64,000 bases of DNA from an uncultured bacterium (lineage in GTDB: Bacteria; Verrucomicrobiota; Kiritimatiellia; CAIKKV01). This document shows positions 1-9,866 of this stretch, piece by piece. The translations under genes and the position numbers were made by a program. A model generated the notes under the pieces. The model saw only the letters and a program-made list of their open reading frames with translations, searched no databases and was not told the origin of the DNA. Positions within the stretch are counted from its first letter, which is position 1; every line of letters starts with the position of its first letter. The stretch spans positions 1 to 64,000 of the forward strand of contig CALHRZ010000025.1 in the NCBI GenBank assembly GCA_938038445.1, given 5' to 3'.

Positions 1-359
1 TGTGGCAACCGGCAGCGTTGAAAATGACGCGCCGCCTCGCTCACCGCGGAATAGAGTCCATCCCGCTGACCGCTGCCCCTTGATGCAGTCGATCTTCCGC
101 CAGCGAAAAGGGCGGAGCGCATTCTGAATGCACTTAATTACCAGGACCGACCCCATGCACTCCTGTCAATTCTCGAATCTGGAGACGTGACCCCTAACCG
201 ACCCTCCCGTTTTCTCGGACGTCATCTTGTCAGAATCTTGGCTTAGCTACCTGTCCAAAAAACGGGGTGCACTACCGTGAAAAAGCGTTACAGGGCAAAT
301 GAGACGTTTCGATGCCACGAGGCTTGTTGAAACGGCCAGGCTTGTGATAAGGTCTTTCT

Positions 360-1385
360 ATGACCAAACGAGAAGTTCTTCGTACGGCCCTTCGGGGCGC
401 TCCTCCTCCTTATGTTCCTTGGTCCTGCGGTTTTACGGTGGAAGCTTGGGAGAAGCTGACTGCCCATTTTGGCGGAGATGATCTGGAGTGCCGGTTGGGG
501 AATCATATGGTAGAACTGGGAAGTGGGATCGGCTATTTCGAGCCAGTGGGGAACGACCGATATCGCGACATCTTTGGGGTCATTTGGAACCGTTCAGTGG
601 ACAAAGACATCGGGATTGTGGAGGAATATCCCTTGCGGGAGGCTCGCATAACGGGCCTAACCCTGCCGGATCCTGACGATCCGCGATTCACGGCGGAAAT
701 TTCTGCACGGATCGCCCGTTTTCCGAACCGTTTTCGGGTCTATTCTATCGGGTTTTCGCTTTATGAGCGGGCATGGACACTGCGGGGCATCGAAAATCTG
801 TTGACCGATTTCCTGGATCACCCCCGTTTTGTTCGTGACCTGCTGCGTGCGATTGCCGATTTCAACATTGCGCTGATTCAACGGGCTGCGGCCTATGACA
901 TTGACGCGATTCATTTCGGCGACGATTGGGGGCAACAGCATGGGCTTCAGATGGGGTACCCGATCTGGCGAGAATTCCTCTATCCTGAACTTCAGCGCAT
1001 GTATGGCGCCGTGCGAGAGGCCGGCCTGACGGTCTCCATTCATTCCTGCGGTGCTGTGGATGAACTGTTTGAGGACCTGATCGCACTGGGGGTTCAGTGT
1101 TTCAACCCTTTTCAACCCGAGGTCATGGATGTCTGGTCTTTACTTCCTCGCTATCGGGGACGGTTAGCCTTTCACGGGGGACTTTCGACGCAGAAGACCC
1201 TTCCGTTTGGAACGCCGGACGAGGTACGGGAGGAGACACAACGCCTGCTCGCATTAGGGCGGAAAGGAGGCTATATTTTTGCTCCGGCCCATGCCGTGGA
1301 AGGGGATGTACCTTTGGACAACATGCTGGCTTTTCTCGACGAACTATGGAATCAGCCGGGCCTTCGTGAAGGCAAATACGTGTAG
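360..1385 (+). CDS. Uroporphyrinogen decarboxylase (URO-D) family protein, corrinoid-methyltransferase-like
   Basis: ORF 341 aa; URO-D-like fold signatures (AIHFGDDWGQQHGLQM, SIHSCGAVDELFEDL, FHGGLSTQKTLPFGTPDEV). Confidence 0.85.
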   Translation: MTKREVLRTALRGAPPPYVPWSCGFTVEAWEKLTAHFGGDDLECRLGNHMVELGSGIGYFEPVGNDRYRDIFGVIWNRSVDKDIGIVEEYPLREARITGLTLPDPDDPRFTAEISARIARFPNRFRVYSIGFSLYERAWTLRGIENLLTDFLDHPRFVRDLLRAIADFNIALIQRAAAYDIDAIHFGDDWGQQHGLQMGYPIWREFLYPELQRMYGAVREAGLTVSIHSCGAVDELFEDLIALGVQCFNPFQPEVMDVWSLLPRYRGRLAFHGGLSTQKTLPFGTPDEVREETQRLLALGRKGGYIFAPAHAVEGDVPLDNMLAFLDELWNQPGLREGKYV

Positions 1386-1401
1386 GGAGGAGATCAAGCC
1401 C

Positions 1402-2676
1402 TTGGGCTATGAACTGGCAGAGCCGGCCCGTCGGATTCCAATCGAGGGTTCATGGGATGTGGCGGTAGCCGGCGGAGGGATGGCAGGTGTTTCGGCGGCG
1501 GTTGCGGCGGCGCGGGCGGGTTCGCGGGTCATTCTGATCGAGCGGTATGCGGCCTTGGGGGGGTTGGCTACTTTGGGCAATGTTTCGCTTTGGCTTCCGA
1601 TTTGCGATGGAAACGGACGGCAAGTGATCGGCGGTCTGGGGGAAGAACTTTTGCACCTTTCGGTTGCTGAACTTCAGGAGGATTGGCCTTTGGCGCGGTT
1701 TCAACGACCGCCCCGCTGCTGGACCGATCGAACCGGGCGTCTTTCCGAGCGGCGGCGTTCCCGCTATCGGGCGGCTTTCAACCCGGCGGCCTATCTTCTG
1801 GCTTTGGAACGATGGGTGTTGCGCGCAGGGATCACCCTGCTTTATGACACGCGGTTTTGCGCGGTTCGGAAGGAGGGTGATCGGATCACCCATCTAATCC
1901 TGGAGGGGAAAGAAGGCCGTTTTGCGGTCGCATGCCGTGCAGTCGTGGATGCGACTGGGGACGCCGACGTTTGTGTGGCAGCGGGAGAGCCAACGGTTTC
2001 CCTCCGAACCAATGTGGCGGCGGGGTGGTACTACACGCTGGAGAATGGAGCGCTGTTTCTTCGAATGATCAGTCGGCGATACGGCGCCCGGGGCGAGCGA
2101 ATCAATGGGAATGGCCCTTTTTATGGGGGGGGCTGTTCCGATCAGGTGACCGCACATTTGGTGGCGTCCCGTGCGTTGATCCGCGCGGATTTAGCAGAGC
2201 GGCGACGTTCACAGCCCTCTGCCCAACCGCTCATGATACCTACGGCGGCCTGTTTTCGAATGACGCGGCGGCTTTCCGGCCGCGTGGTATTGACGGAACG
2301 GCATGTCCACCGGCTGTTTCCGGATGCCGTGGGATTCAGCGGCGACTGGCGCAGGGCGGGACCCATTTATGCCATTCCTCTGCGTGCGCTGCAGGGAGTT
2401 CGGACCGGTAATTTGGTTGTTGCGGGGCGCTGTCTTTCGGCCCGGGGAGGGGCATGGGATGCGTTGCGGGCGATTCCGTCGTGCGTCGTAACGGGTCAGG
2501 GCGCTGGGGCGGCGGCGGCGCTGGCCGCTGCGCGGAAGGAGAAAACGCCGGGAGCCATTGATTCCCAGATGCTTCAGACGGTGTTGAAAAAGCAGGGGGT
2601 CTTGCTGGATCCGGCGCTTCTACGACCGGCGGCGGTTGGAGCGGGCGGAGAGAGGCGATCCATTTGTGGAAGATAG
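1402..2676 (+). CDS. FAD-dependent oxidoreductase (FAD_oxidored-like)
   Basis: N-terminal dinucleotide-binding motif VAVAGGGMAGVSAAVAAARAGSRVILIER. Start reassigned to TTG 1402 (in frame with the listed ORF) because GGGAGGAG lies just upstream and the listed start overlaps the previous gene by about 100 bp. Confidence 0.82.
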   Translation: MGYELAEPARRIPIEGSWDVAVAGGGMAGVSAAVAAARAGSRVILIERYAALGGLATLGNVSLWLPICDGNGRQVIGGLGEELLHLSVAELQEDWPLARFQRPPRCWTDRTGRLSERRRSRYRAAFNPAAYLLALERWVLRAGITLLYDTRFCAVRKEGDRITHLILEGKEGRFAVACRAVVDATGDADVCVAAGEPTVSLRTNVAAGWYYTLENGALFLRMISRRYGARGERINGNGPFYGGGCSDQVTAHLVASRALIRADLAERRRSQPSAQPLMIPTAACFRMTRRLSGRVVLTERHVHRLFPDAVGFSGDWRRAGPIYAIPLRALQGVRTGNLVVAGRCLSARGGAWDALRAIPSCVVTGQGAGAAAALAAARKEKTPGAIDSQMLQTVLKKQGVLLDPALLRPAAVGAGGERRSICGR

Positions 2677-2690
2677 GGAGAGGGTGCGGA

Positions 2691-3947
2691 ATGAAACAGA
2701 GCCCATTTGACATTGCAAAGGAGCTGTTTTATCGGTACGCGGAACCGCTAGCTCTGGACAAGCGGTATCCGGGGCAAAGTTTGATGGAGCGCCTGACGCA
2801 GCCCGATCGGTCGGTTGAGTTCCGTTTGACTCTTCAGTTGGACAACGGAGGCACTTTAGTATCCCGGGGGTATCGGGTACAGTTCAATGACGACCGGGGA
2901 CCGTACAAGGGCGGCATCCGTTTTCATCCCGTTGTGGATTTGGAGGAAGTTAAGGCATTGGCTTTTTGGATGTATCTCAAGACGGCCGTGGTGGACATTC
3001 CGTTCGGAGGAGCCAAGGGGGGGATTGCGGTGGATTATCAGAAGTTGACCGTGGCGGAGAAAGAGCGGTTGACGAAGAAATACACCACGATTTTGGGTGA
3101 TGAGATCGGGCCGGAAAAGGACATTCCGGCTCCGGATGTCAATACGGGTGAGCGCGAGATGGCGTGGATCATGGATGTTTGGCGGATGATTCATGGGCGT
3201 TACGAACGCGGGGTCGTGACAGGCAAGCCCGTGACGATTGGGGGGTCGCAGGGTCGAAAATCGGCGACGGGGCGTGGCGTTGTATTTTGTATTGAAGAAG
3301 CGGCTCGCGATCTCAAGATGGACCTTTTTGGGGCGACCGCAGCGGTTCAGGGTTTTGGAAATGTCGGAAGCCATACCGCGCAGTTTCTTCATCAGATGGG
3401 CGTCCGTGTGGTTGCAGTCTCGGATGTGTATGGTGCGGTTCGGAACCTGGGAGGGCTTGACATCCCGGCGCTCATGGCGCATGTGGCGGAAGAGGGGCGT
3501 GTGGGCGGTTTCAAGGGAGGCGAGCCGTTTTCGCGGGATGATTTGTTTTATGAGCCGGTCGACATTCTGGTGCCGGCGGCTCTCGAAAACGCGATTACCG
3601 CGGCGATTGCGGACCGGATTCGTGCGCGATTGATCGCGGAAGGCGCGAACGGTCCTACGACTCCAGAAGCCATTGATCTTTTGAGTAAAAAGGGCGTCGT
3701 CGTCATTCCCGATATTCTCTGCAATGCGGGCGGGGTGACCGTGAGTTATTTTGAGTGGGTGCAGAATCGGCAGGAGTTTTATTGGACGGCGGAGAGAGTG
3801 GATGAAGAGTTGCGTGCCGTGATGACGCGCGCTTACCGCGAGGTCGCGGATGAGGCCATGCGCAACCGGTGTTCTCTGCGTGAAGCCGCCTATCGGTTGG
3901 CCATTGCGCGGGTTGCGGATGCCGCATACCGACGGGGCGCCCAGTAA
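2691..3947 (+). CDS. gdhA: Glu/Leu/Phe/Val dehydrogenase (glutamate dehydrogenase)
   Basis: GPYKGGIRFHP, PFGGAKGGI and GFGNVGSHTAQFL motifs; start at ATG 2691. Confidence 0.93.
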   Translation: MKQSPFDIAKELFYRYAEPLALDKRYPGQSLMERLTQPDRSVEFRLTLQLDNGGTLVSRGYRVQFNDDRGPYKGGIRFHPVVDLEEVKALAFWMYLKTAVVDIPFGGAKGGIAVDYQKLTVAEKERLTKKYTTILGDEIGPEKDIPAPDVNTGEREMAWIMDVWRMIHGRYERGVVTGKPVTIGGSQGRKSATGRGVVFCIEEAARDLKMDLFGATAAVQGFGNVGSHTAQFLHQMGVRVVAVSDVYGAVRNLGGLDIPALMAHVAEEGRVGGFKGGEPFSRDDLFYEPVDILVPAALENAITAAIADRIRARLIAEGANGPTTPEAIDLLSKKGVVVIPDILCNAGGVTVSYFEWVQNRQEFYWTAERVDEELRAVMTRAYREVADEAMRNRCSLREAAYRLAIARVADAAYRRGAQ

Positions 3948-3992
3948 TCAAGGGATGGCCCAAATTTCAGAATGGGAGGAGTGGAGGCGCGA

Positions 3993-4020
3993 TTGACAGG
4001 CATGAAGGGTTTGATGTAAT
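3993..4020 (+). promoter_or_regulatory. Candidate sigma70 promoter TTGACA-N16-TGTAAT
   Basis: Perfect -35 and 5/6 -10, upstream of the lipoprotein CDS at 4065. Confidence 0.55.
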
Positions 4021-4064
4021 TTGCGTAAACATTCGTTGGATTGGTCCCTGGATGGAGACGGATC

Positions 4065-4718
4065 ATGATGAAAAAGGTCGTAGCGGGTTTTGAAATGGTG
4101 GTGGGGATGGCCATTTTGGGGATCATTCTGGCAGGGATATGGGGTTGTGAGTTGACGAGCGATCCGGGGGAGGTGACCATCCGACCGGACAGTGCGGCGC
4201 TCCGGGAAGGCGAAAGCATTACGTTGACCGCCTCCGGGGGGCGTACTTATTTGTGGCAACTGGAGCATGAAGATTGGGGGCGGCTCAATACCCGTCGGGG
4301 CGACACGGTGGTCTATACCAGCCATTACACGCCGCCTTGGGGGCAGTCGGCGGTCCAGAAGGTTCTGGTTACGGCGGATAGCGTGGGCACGAATGCGACC
4401 CCGACGAAACTGAAGGCCGAGGCATATATTACCCATCGGCCGGAGGGGGGGGTTGCGCTGCGGCTCAAGCCGACGACGGCGACCCTTCACGCCGTAGGCG
4501 CTACGGCAACTTTCTCGGTTACCGGCGGAACGCGGTATCAGTGGAGTCTTTCTCAGCCGACCTGGGGAACGCTTTCACACCTGACGGGGGAGCGGACCAC
4601 CTACCGTAATTTGCGCGCACCGGCGGCGGATGGCGGGCTGGAAATTCAAGTCTTGACCGTGCGCGATGTTGTTTCCGGGCAGGAAGCGCGTGCCGAGATT
4701 TATCTCCATTTGCCGTAG
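4065..4718 (+). CDS. Small secreted lipoprotein-like protein with two Ig-like repeats, uncharacterised
   Basis: N-terminal hydrophobic segment ending IWGC; two copies of a Y-x-W-x-L ... G-x-L ... Y-T type repeat; paralogue at 17736..18125. Confidence 0.75.
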   Translation: MMKKVVAGFEMVVGMAILGIILAGIWGCELTSDPGEVTIRPDSAALREGESITLTASGGRTYLWQLEHEDWGRLNTRRGDTVVYTSHYTPPWGQSAVQKVLVTADSVGTNATPTKLKAEAYITHRPEGGVALRLKPTTATLHAVGATATFSVTGGTRYQWSLSQPTWGTLSHLTGERTTYRNLRAPAADGGLEIQVLTVRDVVSGQEARAEIYLHLP

Positions 4719-4746
4719 GACAGTCCGGCGCGTTCAAAAATTACCG

Positions 4747-4775
4747 TTGCCCTTGATGGATCTTCATCTTATAAT
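4747..4775 (+). promoter_or_regulatory. Candidate sigma70 promoter TTGCCC-N17-TATAAT
   Basis: Perfect -10 with 17-bp spacer upstream of the EF-G-like CDS. Confidence 0.55.
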
Positions 4776-4834
4776 TTCTATCTTTTTTGTCGGCGGACTG
4801 TTTGTTGAAAACCTGCGAGCAGAAGGATGATGGG

Positions 4835-6859
4835 ATGAAGGATATTGCGATCGCCGATGTGCGGACGTTCGTGTTGTTGGGGCACAATGGGAGCGGGAAG
4901 ACGACCCTGGTTGATGCCATTTTGTATCGGACGGGTGTGAACGACCGCATGGGGTTGGTGTCGGCCAAAAGCAGCATGGCGGACTTCACGGAAGAAGAAA
5001 AGGAACGGGGTTTTACCCTGTATACCAAGCCCTTCAATGTCCTGTACACGGCCGGTGGTGAACGCAAGATTCAGATGGCATTTGTCGACACCCCTGGTGT
5101 GCCCGATTTCTATGGGCAAGTGATTTTGGGGACCAGTGTTGTGGAGTCGGCTTTAATTGTGGTAGACGCGACCAGCGGGCTTCAGGTGGGTTCAAGCCGC
5201 GGGTGGAAGCGGTGCGAAACATTGGGAATTCCGCGAGGGGTTGTGGTGACGGGGTTGGACAAGGAAAACGCGGATTTCACGAAAGTTTTGGAGGAGATAC
5301 GAGGCGCGTGGGGCGACAAGTGTATTCCGCTGACGGTGCCGGGGCGCAACGGTGTGGTCGAGGTTTTAGCGGGGGAGCCGCCGGTGGAGAGTAAGGAAAC
5401 GATCGAGGGGTACAAGTTGTCTTTAATGGAAGCCGTTGCAGAGTCGGACGATCAACTGCTTGAGAAGTACTTGGGCGGCGAAGAATTGACGACGGAAGAA
5501 CTTGCCCGGGGTGCTCGGGGGGCTTTTTTGCGCGGCAAACTGGTTCCGGTGTTTGCTTGCAGTCCTCTTAAGGAGGCGGGGATTGGGGAACTGCTCGAGT
5601 GGATTGCCCGGATTTTTCCTTCGCCGTTGGACTGTCCGATGAAAGACGGGAATGGACAACCGATCGATCCGAAGGGTCCGTTTTGCGGATACATCTGGCG
5701 CACGGTTAATGATCCGTTCATTGGGCAATTGACTTTTATGCGCGTTGTGGCAGGGCAGGCGACGGCGGATCAGGAGTTATGGAATGCGACCAAGGGGGAG
5801 AGGGAGCGCATCAGCGGGTTTCTGGAGGTGAACGGCAAGAAGCAAACCGTGTGGACGGAGTGCCGGGCGGGCGATTTGATCGCGATGGCGAAACTGAAGA
5901 AAACGGGTCTTGGGGATGTGCTGTTATCGGCTCCGGGCGACGCGCCGGTCTTCCCGAAGCTGGAATTTCCGATGCCGGTCTATTCACTGGCTGTGCGTGG
6001 GCGGGCTCCGCAGGATGAGGACAAAATTGGGACGGCGCTTCAGCGTTTGGCCGAGGAGGATCCCACGATCCAGGTTCGGCGGGATGAGGACACCCATGAG
6101 ACGATCCTTTCGGGGCTGGGCGACATGCATTTGGCGGTTGCGGTGGATCGGATGAAGCGGCGGCAGAATGTGGAAGCGCTGACGAGCGTGCCGAAAGTGC
6201 CCTACAAGGAAACGGTGACTGGGACGGGGGAGGGTCATTACAAACACAAAAAACAGACGGGAGGCCGGGGTCAGTATGCGGAAGTGTATCTGCGGGTGAG
6301 CCGCCTGCCTTCCGGCGAGACGGAATGGTTCGAGGATGCGGTGGTGGGCGGGGTGATTCCTGGAAATTTCATGCCGGCGGTACAGAAGGGGCTGGTGGAA
6401 GGCATGAAACAGGGAACGGTGGCGGGGTATCCGGTTGTGAACGTCAAAATCACCGTGTACGACGGTTCGTACCACGAAGTCGACTCTTCGGAAATCGCGT
6501 TTAAGATCGCGGCGGCCCGTGCGTTCAAGGATGGGATGAGCAAGGCGAAGCCTGTGCTGCTTGAACCCATTATGCAGGTGCGAATTTTTGTTCCGGACCA
6601 GTTTCTGGGCGATGTAACGGGGGACATCAACCACCGGCGGGGGCGGATCATGGGGATGGGGTCTGAAGGGGGCATGCAGATCATTACGGCTGAAGTCCCG
6701 ATGGCCGAACTGTTCATGTATGCGGCCGAGCTGCGGAGCATGACGGGGGGGCGGGGCTCGTTTGAAATGGTGTTCAGTCGGTACGAAATTGTGCCTTCCA
6801 ACGTTGCGCAGAAGGTGATTGCGGAGGCGGCGAAGACAAAACAGGAAGAAGAAGAATGA
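4835..6859 (+). CDS. EF-G-like translational GTPase (divergent G motifs)
   Basis: Full EF-G domain order with domain IV/V signatures (GDVTGDINHRRGRIMGM, ELRSMTGGRGSFEM); GHNGSGKTTL P-loop; start at ATG 4835. Confidence 0.9.
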   Translation: MKDIAIADVRTFVLLGHNGSGKTTLVDAILYRTGVNDRMGLVSAKSSMADFTEEEKERGFTLYTKPFNVLYTAGGERKIQMAFVDTPGVPDFYGQVILGTSVVESALIVVDATSGLQVGSSRGWKRCETLGIPRGVVVTGLDKENADFTKVLEEIRGAWGDKCIPLTVPGRNGVVEVLAGEPPVESKETIEGYKLSLMEAVAESDDQLLEKYLGGEELTTEELARGARGAFLRGKLVPVFACSPLKEAGIGELLEWIARIFPSPLDCPMKDGNGQPIDPKGPFCGYIWRTVNDPFIGQLTFMRVVAGQATADQELWNATKGERERISGFLEVNGKKQTVWTECRAGDLIAMAKLKKTGLGDVLLSAPGDAPVFPKLEFPMPVYSLAVRGRAPQDEDKIGTALQRLAEEDPTIQVRRDEDTHETILSGLGDMHLAVAVDRMKRRQNVEALTSVPKVPYKETVTGTGEGHYKHKKQTGGRGQYAEVYLRVSRLPSGETEWFEDAVVGGVIPGNFMPAVQKGLVEGMKQGTVAGYPVVNVKITVYDGSYHEVDSSEIAFKIAAARAFKDGMSKAKPVLLEPIMQVRIFVPDQFLGDVTGDINHRRGRIMGMGSEGGMQIITAEVPMAELFMYAAELRSMTGGRGSFEMVFSRYEIVPSNVAQKVIAEAAKTKQEEEE

Positions 6860-6911
6860 GGGAGTTCGAGGATCGGGGGGGTAGGAGTGGCCCGGAAAGG
6901 AGAATCAAACG

Positions 6912-7667
6912 ATGAGCGGGCATAGTAAATGGGCGACCATTAAGCATAAGAAGAGCGCACAGGATGCGAAACGAGGAAGGCTTTTTAGCAAGCTGGCGAA
7001 AGAACTGATGGTGGTGGCGCGGCAGGGTGGCGGCAATCCGGATACCAATGCGGCGTTGCGCACGTTGATCCAGAGATGCAAATCCGTTTCCATGCCGAAC
7101 GACAACATCGAACGAGCGATCAAAAAAGGAACGGGGGAAGTAGCGGGCGCTGCCCTTGAGGAGGTTCTCTATGAAGGGTATGCGGCAGGTGGTGTGGGGA
7201 TCATCGTGAGCGTCTTGACGGACAACAAAAACCGTTCGGCGGCGGAAATCCGCCACATTTTCAACAAGTATGGCTCAGATTTTGCGGGGCAGGGGGCTGT
7301 TTCTCGGCATTTTCGGCGGCGGGGACAGATCTTTGTTCCGGTCGCGGGTACGGACGAGAATGCATTGATGGAAACGGCCCTCAACGCAGGGGCCGAAGAC
7401 ATGCAGCAGGACGGGGATCAGTTCGAAATCCTGACGGAACCACGGGATTTTCCGGCTGTGCAGGAGGCTATTGAAAAAGCGGGATTCACCATCACGGATG
7501 CGGCGGTTCGGATGATCGCTGAGGCGTCCGTGCCGGTGACCGACAAATCCATCGCTAAAACCGTGTTAAACTTTATTGAAGCGTTGGAAGAGCATGACGA
7601 CGTTCAGGATGTGTTTCACAATATGGATGTGGCGGACGAACTCCTGGCGGAGTTGAGCCAGGGCTGA
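6912..7667 (+). CDS. yebC: YebC/PmpR family protein
   Basis: MSGHSKWATIKHKKSAQDAKRGRLFSKL; AAAGGAG ribosome-binding site. Confidence 0.96.
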   Translation: MSGHSKWATIKHKKSAQDAKRGRLFSKLAKELMVVARQGGGNPDTNAALRTLIQRCKSVSMPNDNIERAIKKGTGEVAGAALEEVLYEGYAAGGVGIIVSVLTDNKNRSAAEIRHIFNKYGSDFAGQGAVSRHFRRRGQIFVPVAGTDENALMETALNAGAEDMQQDGDQFEILTEPRDFPAVQEAIEKAGFTITDAAVRMIAEASVPVTDKSIAKTVLNFIEALEEHDDVQDVFHNMDVADELLAELSQG

Positions 7668-7696
7668 GGGAAGTCCCCGCGTCTTGGGTGGAGGGA

Positions 7697-8212
7697 ATGA
7701 TGGCCGGAGAGGGACACCGGGTGATGGGGGTTGACACCTCGCTTCGTTCGACGGGGGTTGGGGTGGTGGAGGCGCAGGGGGGTCAGCTGCGGGCCATCGA
7801 GCATGGGATCATTCCGTTTTCCGTCTCGGCGCTTCGTTCTTCTTGTCTGGCGGGGCTTTACCGGGCCATTTGGGATTGGGTGGAACGGACGAAACCCGAT
7901 GCTGTGGCGATCGAGGGGGTGTTTTTCAGTCGCAATCAAAAGACCACGCTGATTCTTGGTGAGGCGCGCGGGGTGGTGATGGCGGCATGTGCGGCGGCGG
8001 GAATCCCCGTGTACGAGTATGCGCCGCGGCTGGTCAAGCAGGCGGTGGGGAGCGTGGGGGGAGCCGACAAACGGCAGGTTCGTCGCATGGTGATGGCGGT
8101 CTTGGGGCTTGAGGAGGAGCCGCGGGAAGACGCCGGCGATGCGCTGGCGATTGCGCTGTGTCATCTGCACCGTTGCAGGGGGCATTCGGCGCTTCTTCCA
8201 CAACCGGTCTGA
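7697..8212 (+). CDS. ruvC: Crossover junction endodeoxyribonuclease RuvC
   Basis: VMGVDTSLRSTGVGVVE; AVGSVGGADKRQVRRMV; D-rich active-site pattern; adjacent ruvAB. Confidence 0.92.
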   Translation: MMAGEGHRVMGVDTSLRSTGVGVVEAQGGQLRAIEHGIIPFSVSALRSSCLAGLYRAIWDWVERTKPDAVAIEGVFFSRNQKTTLILGEARGVVMAACAAAGIPVYEYAPRLVKQAVGSVGGADKRQVRRMVMAVLGLEEEPREDAGDALAIALCHLHRCRGHSALLPQPV

Positions 8213-8218
8213 GTGGCC

Positions 8219-8815
8219 ATGATTTGCTTTTTGGAAGGCACATTGGAGGAGAAGGAGCCGGGTCGGCTCGTGCTGGGGCTTCAGGGGATAGGTTACGAGG
8301 TCTTCGTGCCGCTCAGCACGTACGAGCAGCTTCCGGCGGTCGGCCAATCGCTGCGCCTCTTCATCCATGAGCTGGTGCGTGAAGAAGAGCATGCGTTATT
8401 TGGATTTGTGACACGGGAGGAAAGGCGGCTGTTCGCCCTTCTTCTGGGGGTATCGGGCATCGGGCCGAAGCTCGCGATGGGCCTTTTGAGCGGGCTTGCC
8501 CCGCGGGAACTGGTGACCGCTGTCCGGGCGGGTGACAGCCAACGGCTGAGTCGTGTTCGAGGTGTGGGCCGGAAAACGGCCGAACGGTTGATTGTGGAAC
8601 TCAAGGACCGGTTTGGAGACGAGGGAGGGGAAGTTTTGTCGAGTGAAGCGGCGAGTTCTGCGGGTGGGACGAGAGAACGGGACGCGGTGCTTGCTCTGAT
8701 GGCCTTGGGTTACCGCCGACGGGAAGCAGAGGAGTTGGTTTTTCGGGTGGTTCGGTCGGACGGTGCGGAAACCCTATCGGTTGAGGAACTGGTGCGTAGG
8801 GCGCTGGCGACATGA
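8219..8815 (+). CDS. ruvA: Holliday junction branch migration protein RuvA
   Basis: [15 protein letters not shown]; two HhH regions ([22 protein letters not shown]). Confidence 0.95.
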   Translation: MICFLEGTLEEKEPGRLVLGLQGIGYEVFVPLSTYEQLPAVGQSLRLFIHELVREEEHALFGFVTREERRLFALLLGVSGIGPKLAMGLLSGLAPRELVTAVRAGDSQRLSRVRGVGRKTAERLIVELKDRFGDEGGEVLSSEAASSAGGTRERDAVLALMALGYRRREAEELVFRVVRSDGAETLSVEELVRRALAT

Positions 8816-9837
8816 CAAAGCGGTCCATTCGCGAAGAATTGAATCGGCCGGAAACGGAACTGGATGCCCGGTTGCGGCCGTCGCGGTTTGATGAGTTCGT
8901 CGGGCAGCGCAAGGTTCGGGAGCGTTTGGAACTGTTTGTCGAGGCGGCTCGACGGCGGGGGGATGTTCTCGAGCACGTGCTGCTTTCCGGTCCGCCGGGG
9001 CTTGGCAAGACGACGCTGGCGGGCATCTTGGCTGAAGCGATGGGTGTTTCACTTCGTGCCACGCAAGGGCCGGTGATTGACAAGCCGGCCGATCTTGCGG
9101 GACTTTTGACTGGGCTCGAGCGCGGGGATGTGCTGTTCATTGATGAAATTCATCGGCTTCAAAAGAGCGTGGAGGAATATCTTTATTCCGCGATGGAGGA
9201 GTTTGTCATTGACATCATGATTGACCAAGGGGCAAATGCCCGCTCCGTTCGCTTGACCTTGCCTCCGTTCACCCTGATCGGAGCGACCACGCGGGTGGGT
9301 CTGTTGTCGGCGCCCTTGCGAAGCCGTTTTGGGATGAATTGCCGGCTTGATTACTATCCGGCGGAGGAGCTGGAAGCGATTGTGAGGCGGAGTGCGGCGA
9401 TTTTGGGGGTGGAGGTGGATGAGGGCGGTGCACGGGAGATCGCGCGGCGTTCTCGCGGAACGCCGCGCATTGCGAACAATCTGCTTCGGCGGGTGCGGGA
9501 TTATGCCCAGATCAAGGGGGATGGCCGGATTACGAAAATCGTTGCAGATGCCGCTCTGCGCATGCTGGAAATTGACGAAGATGGGCTGGATGAGATGGAC
9601 AAGCGGGTTCTGGCGTCGCTTTTGTTCCGTTTCAAGGGGGGCCCGGTGGGGTTGAATTCTCTGGCCGTTTCAGTTGGGGAGGAACCGGACACGCTTGAAG
9701 AAGTGATTGAGCCTTTTCTGATTCAAGAGGGTTTGCTCAAGCGAACGGCGCAGGGACGTCAGGCGACGGAGCGGTGCTGGGAAAGGTTCCGAGCCCGTCG
9801 GGAGGCCGAGAACAGCAACCAGGGGCGACTCTTTTAA
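8812..9837 (+). CDS. ruvB: Holliday junction branch migration DNA helicase RuvB
   Basis: [35 protein letters not shown] overlap with ruvA. Confidence 0.97.
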   Translation: MTKRSIREELNRPETELDARLRPSRFDEFVGQRKVRERLELFVEAARRRGDVLEHVLLSGPPGLGKTTLAGILAEAMGVSLRATQGPVIDKPADLAGLLTGLERGDVLFIDEIHRLQKSVEEYLYSAMEEFVIDIMIDQGANARSVRLTLPPFTLIGATTRVGLLSAPLRSRFGMNCRLDYYPAEELEAIVRRSAAILGVEVDEGGAREIARRSRGTPRIANNLLRRVRDYAQIKGDGRITKIVADAALRMLEIDEDGLDEMDKRVLASLLFRFKGGPVGLNSLAVSVGEEPDTLEEVIEPFLIQEGLLKRTAQGRQATERCWERFRARREAENSNQGRLF

Positions 9838-9866
9838 GAAAGCGTTGATCCGAAAGGAACGACCAG

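Noticed and set aside
220-232. CGTCATCTTGTCA resembling the dyad, upstream of the first URO-D gene
   Set aside because: Only 10/13 to the dyad and no sigma54-like promoter between it and the gene at 360.
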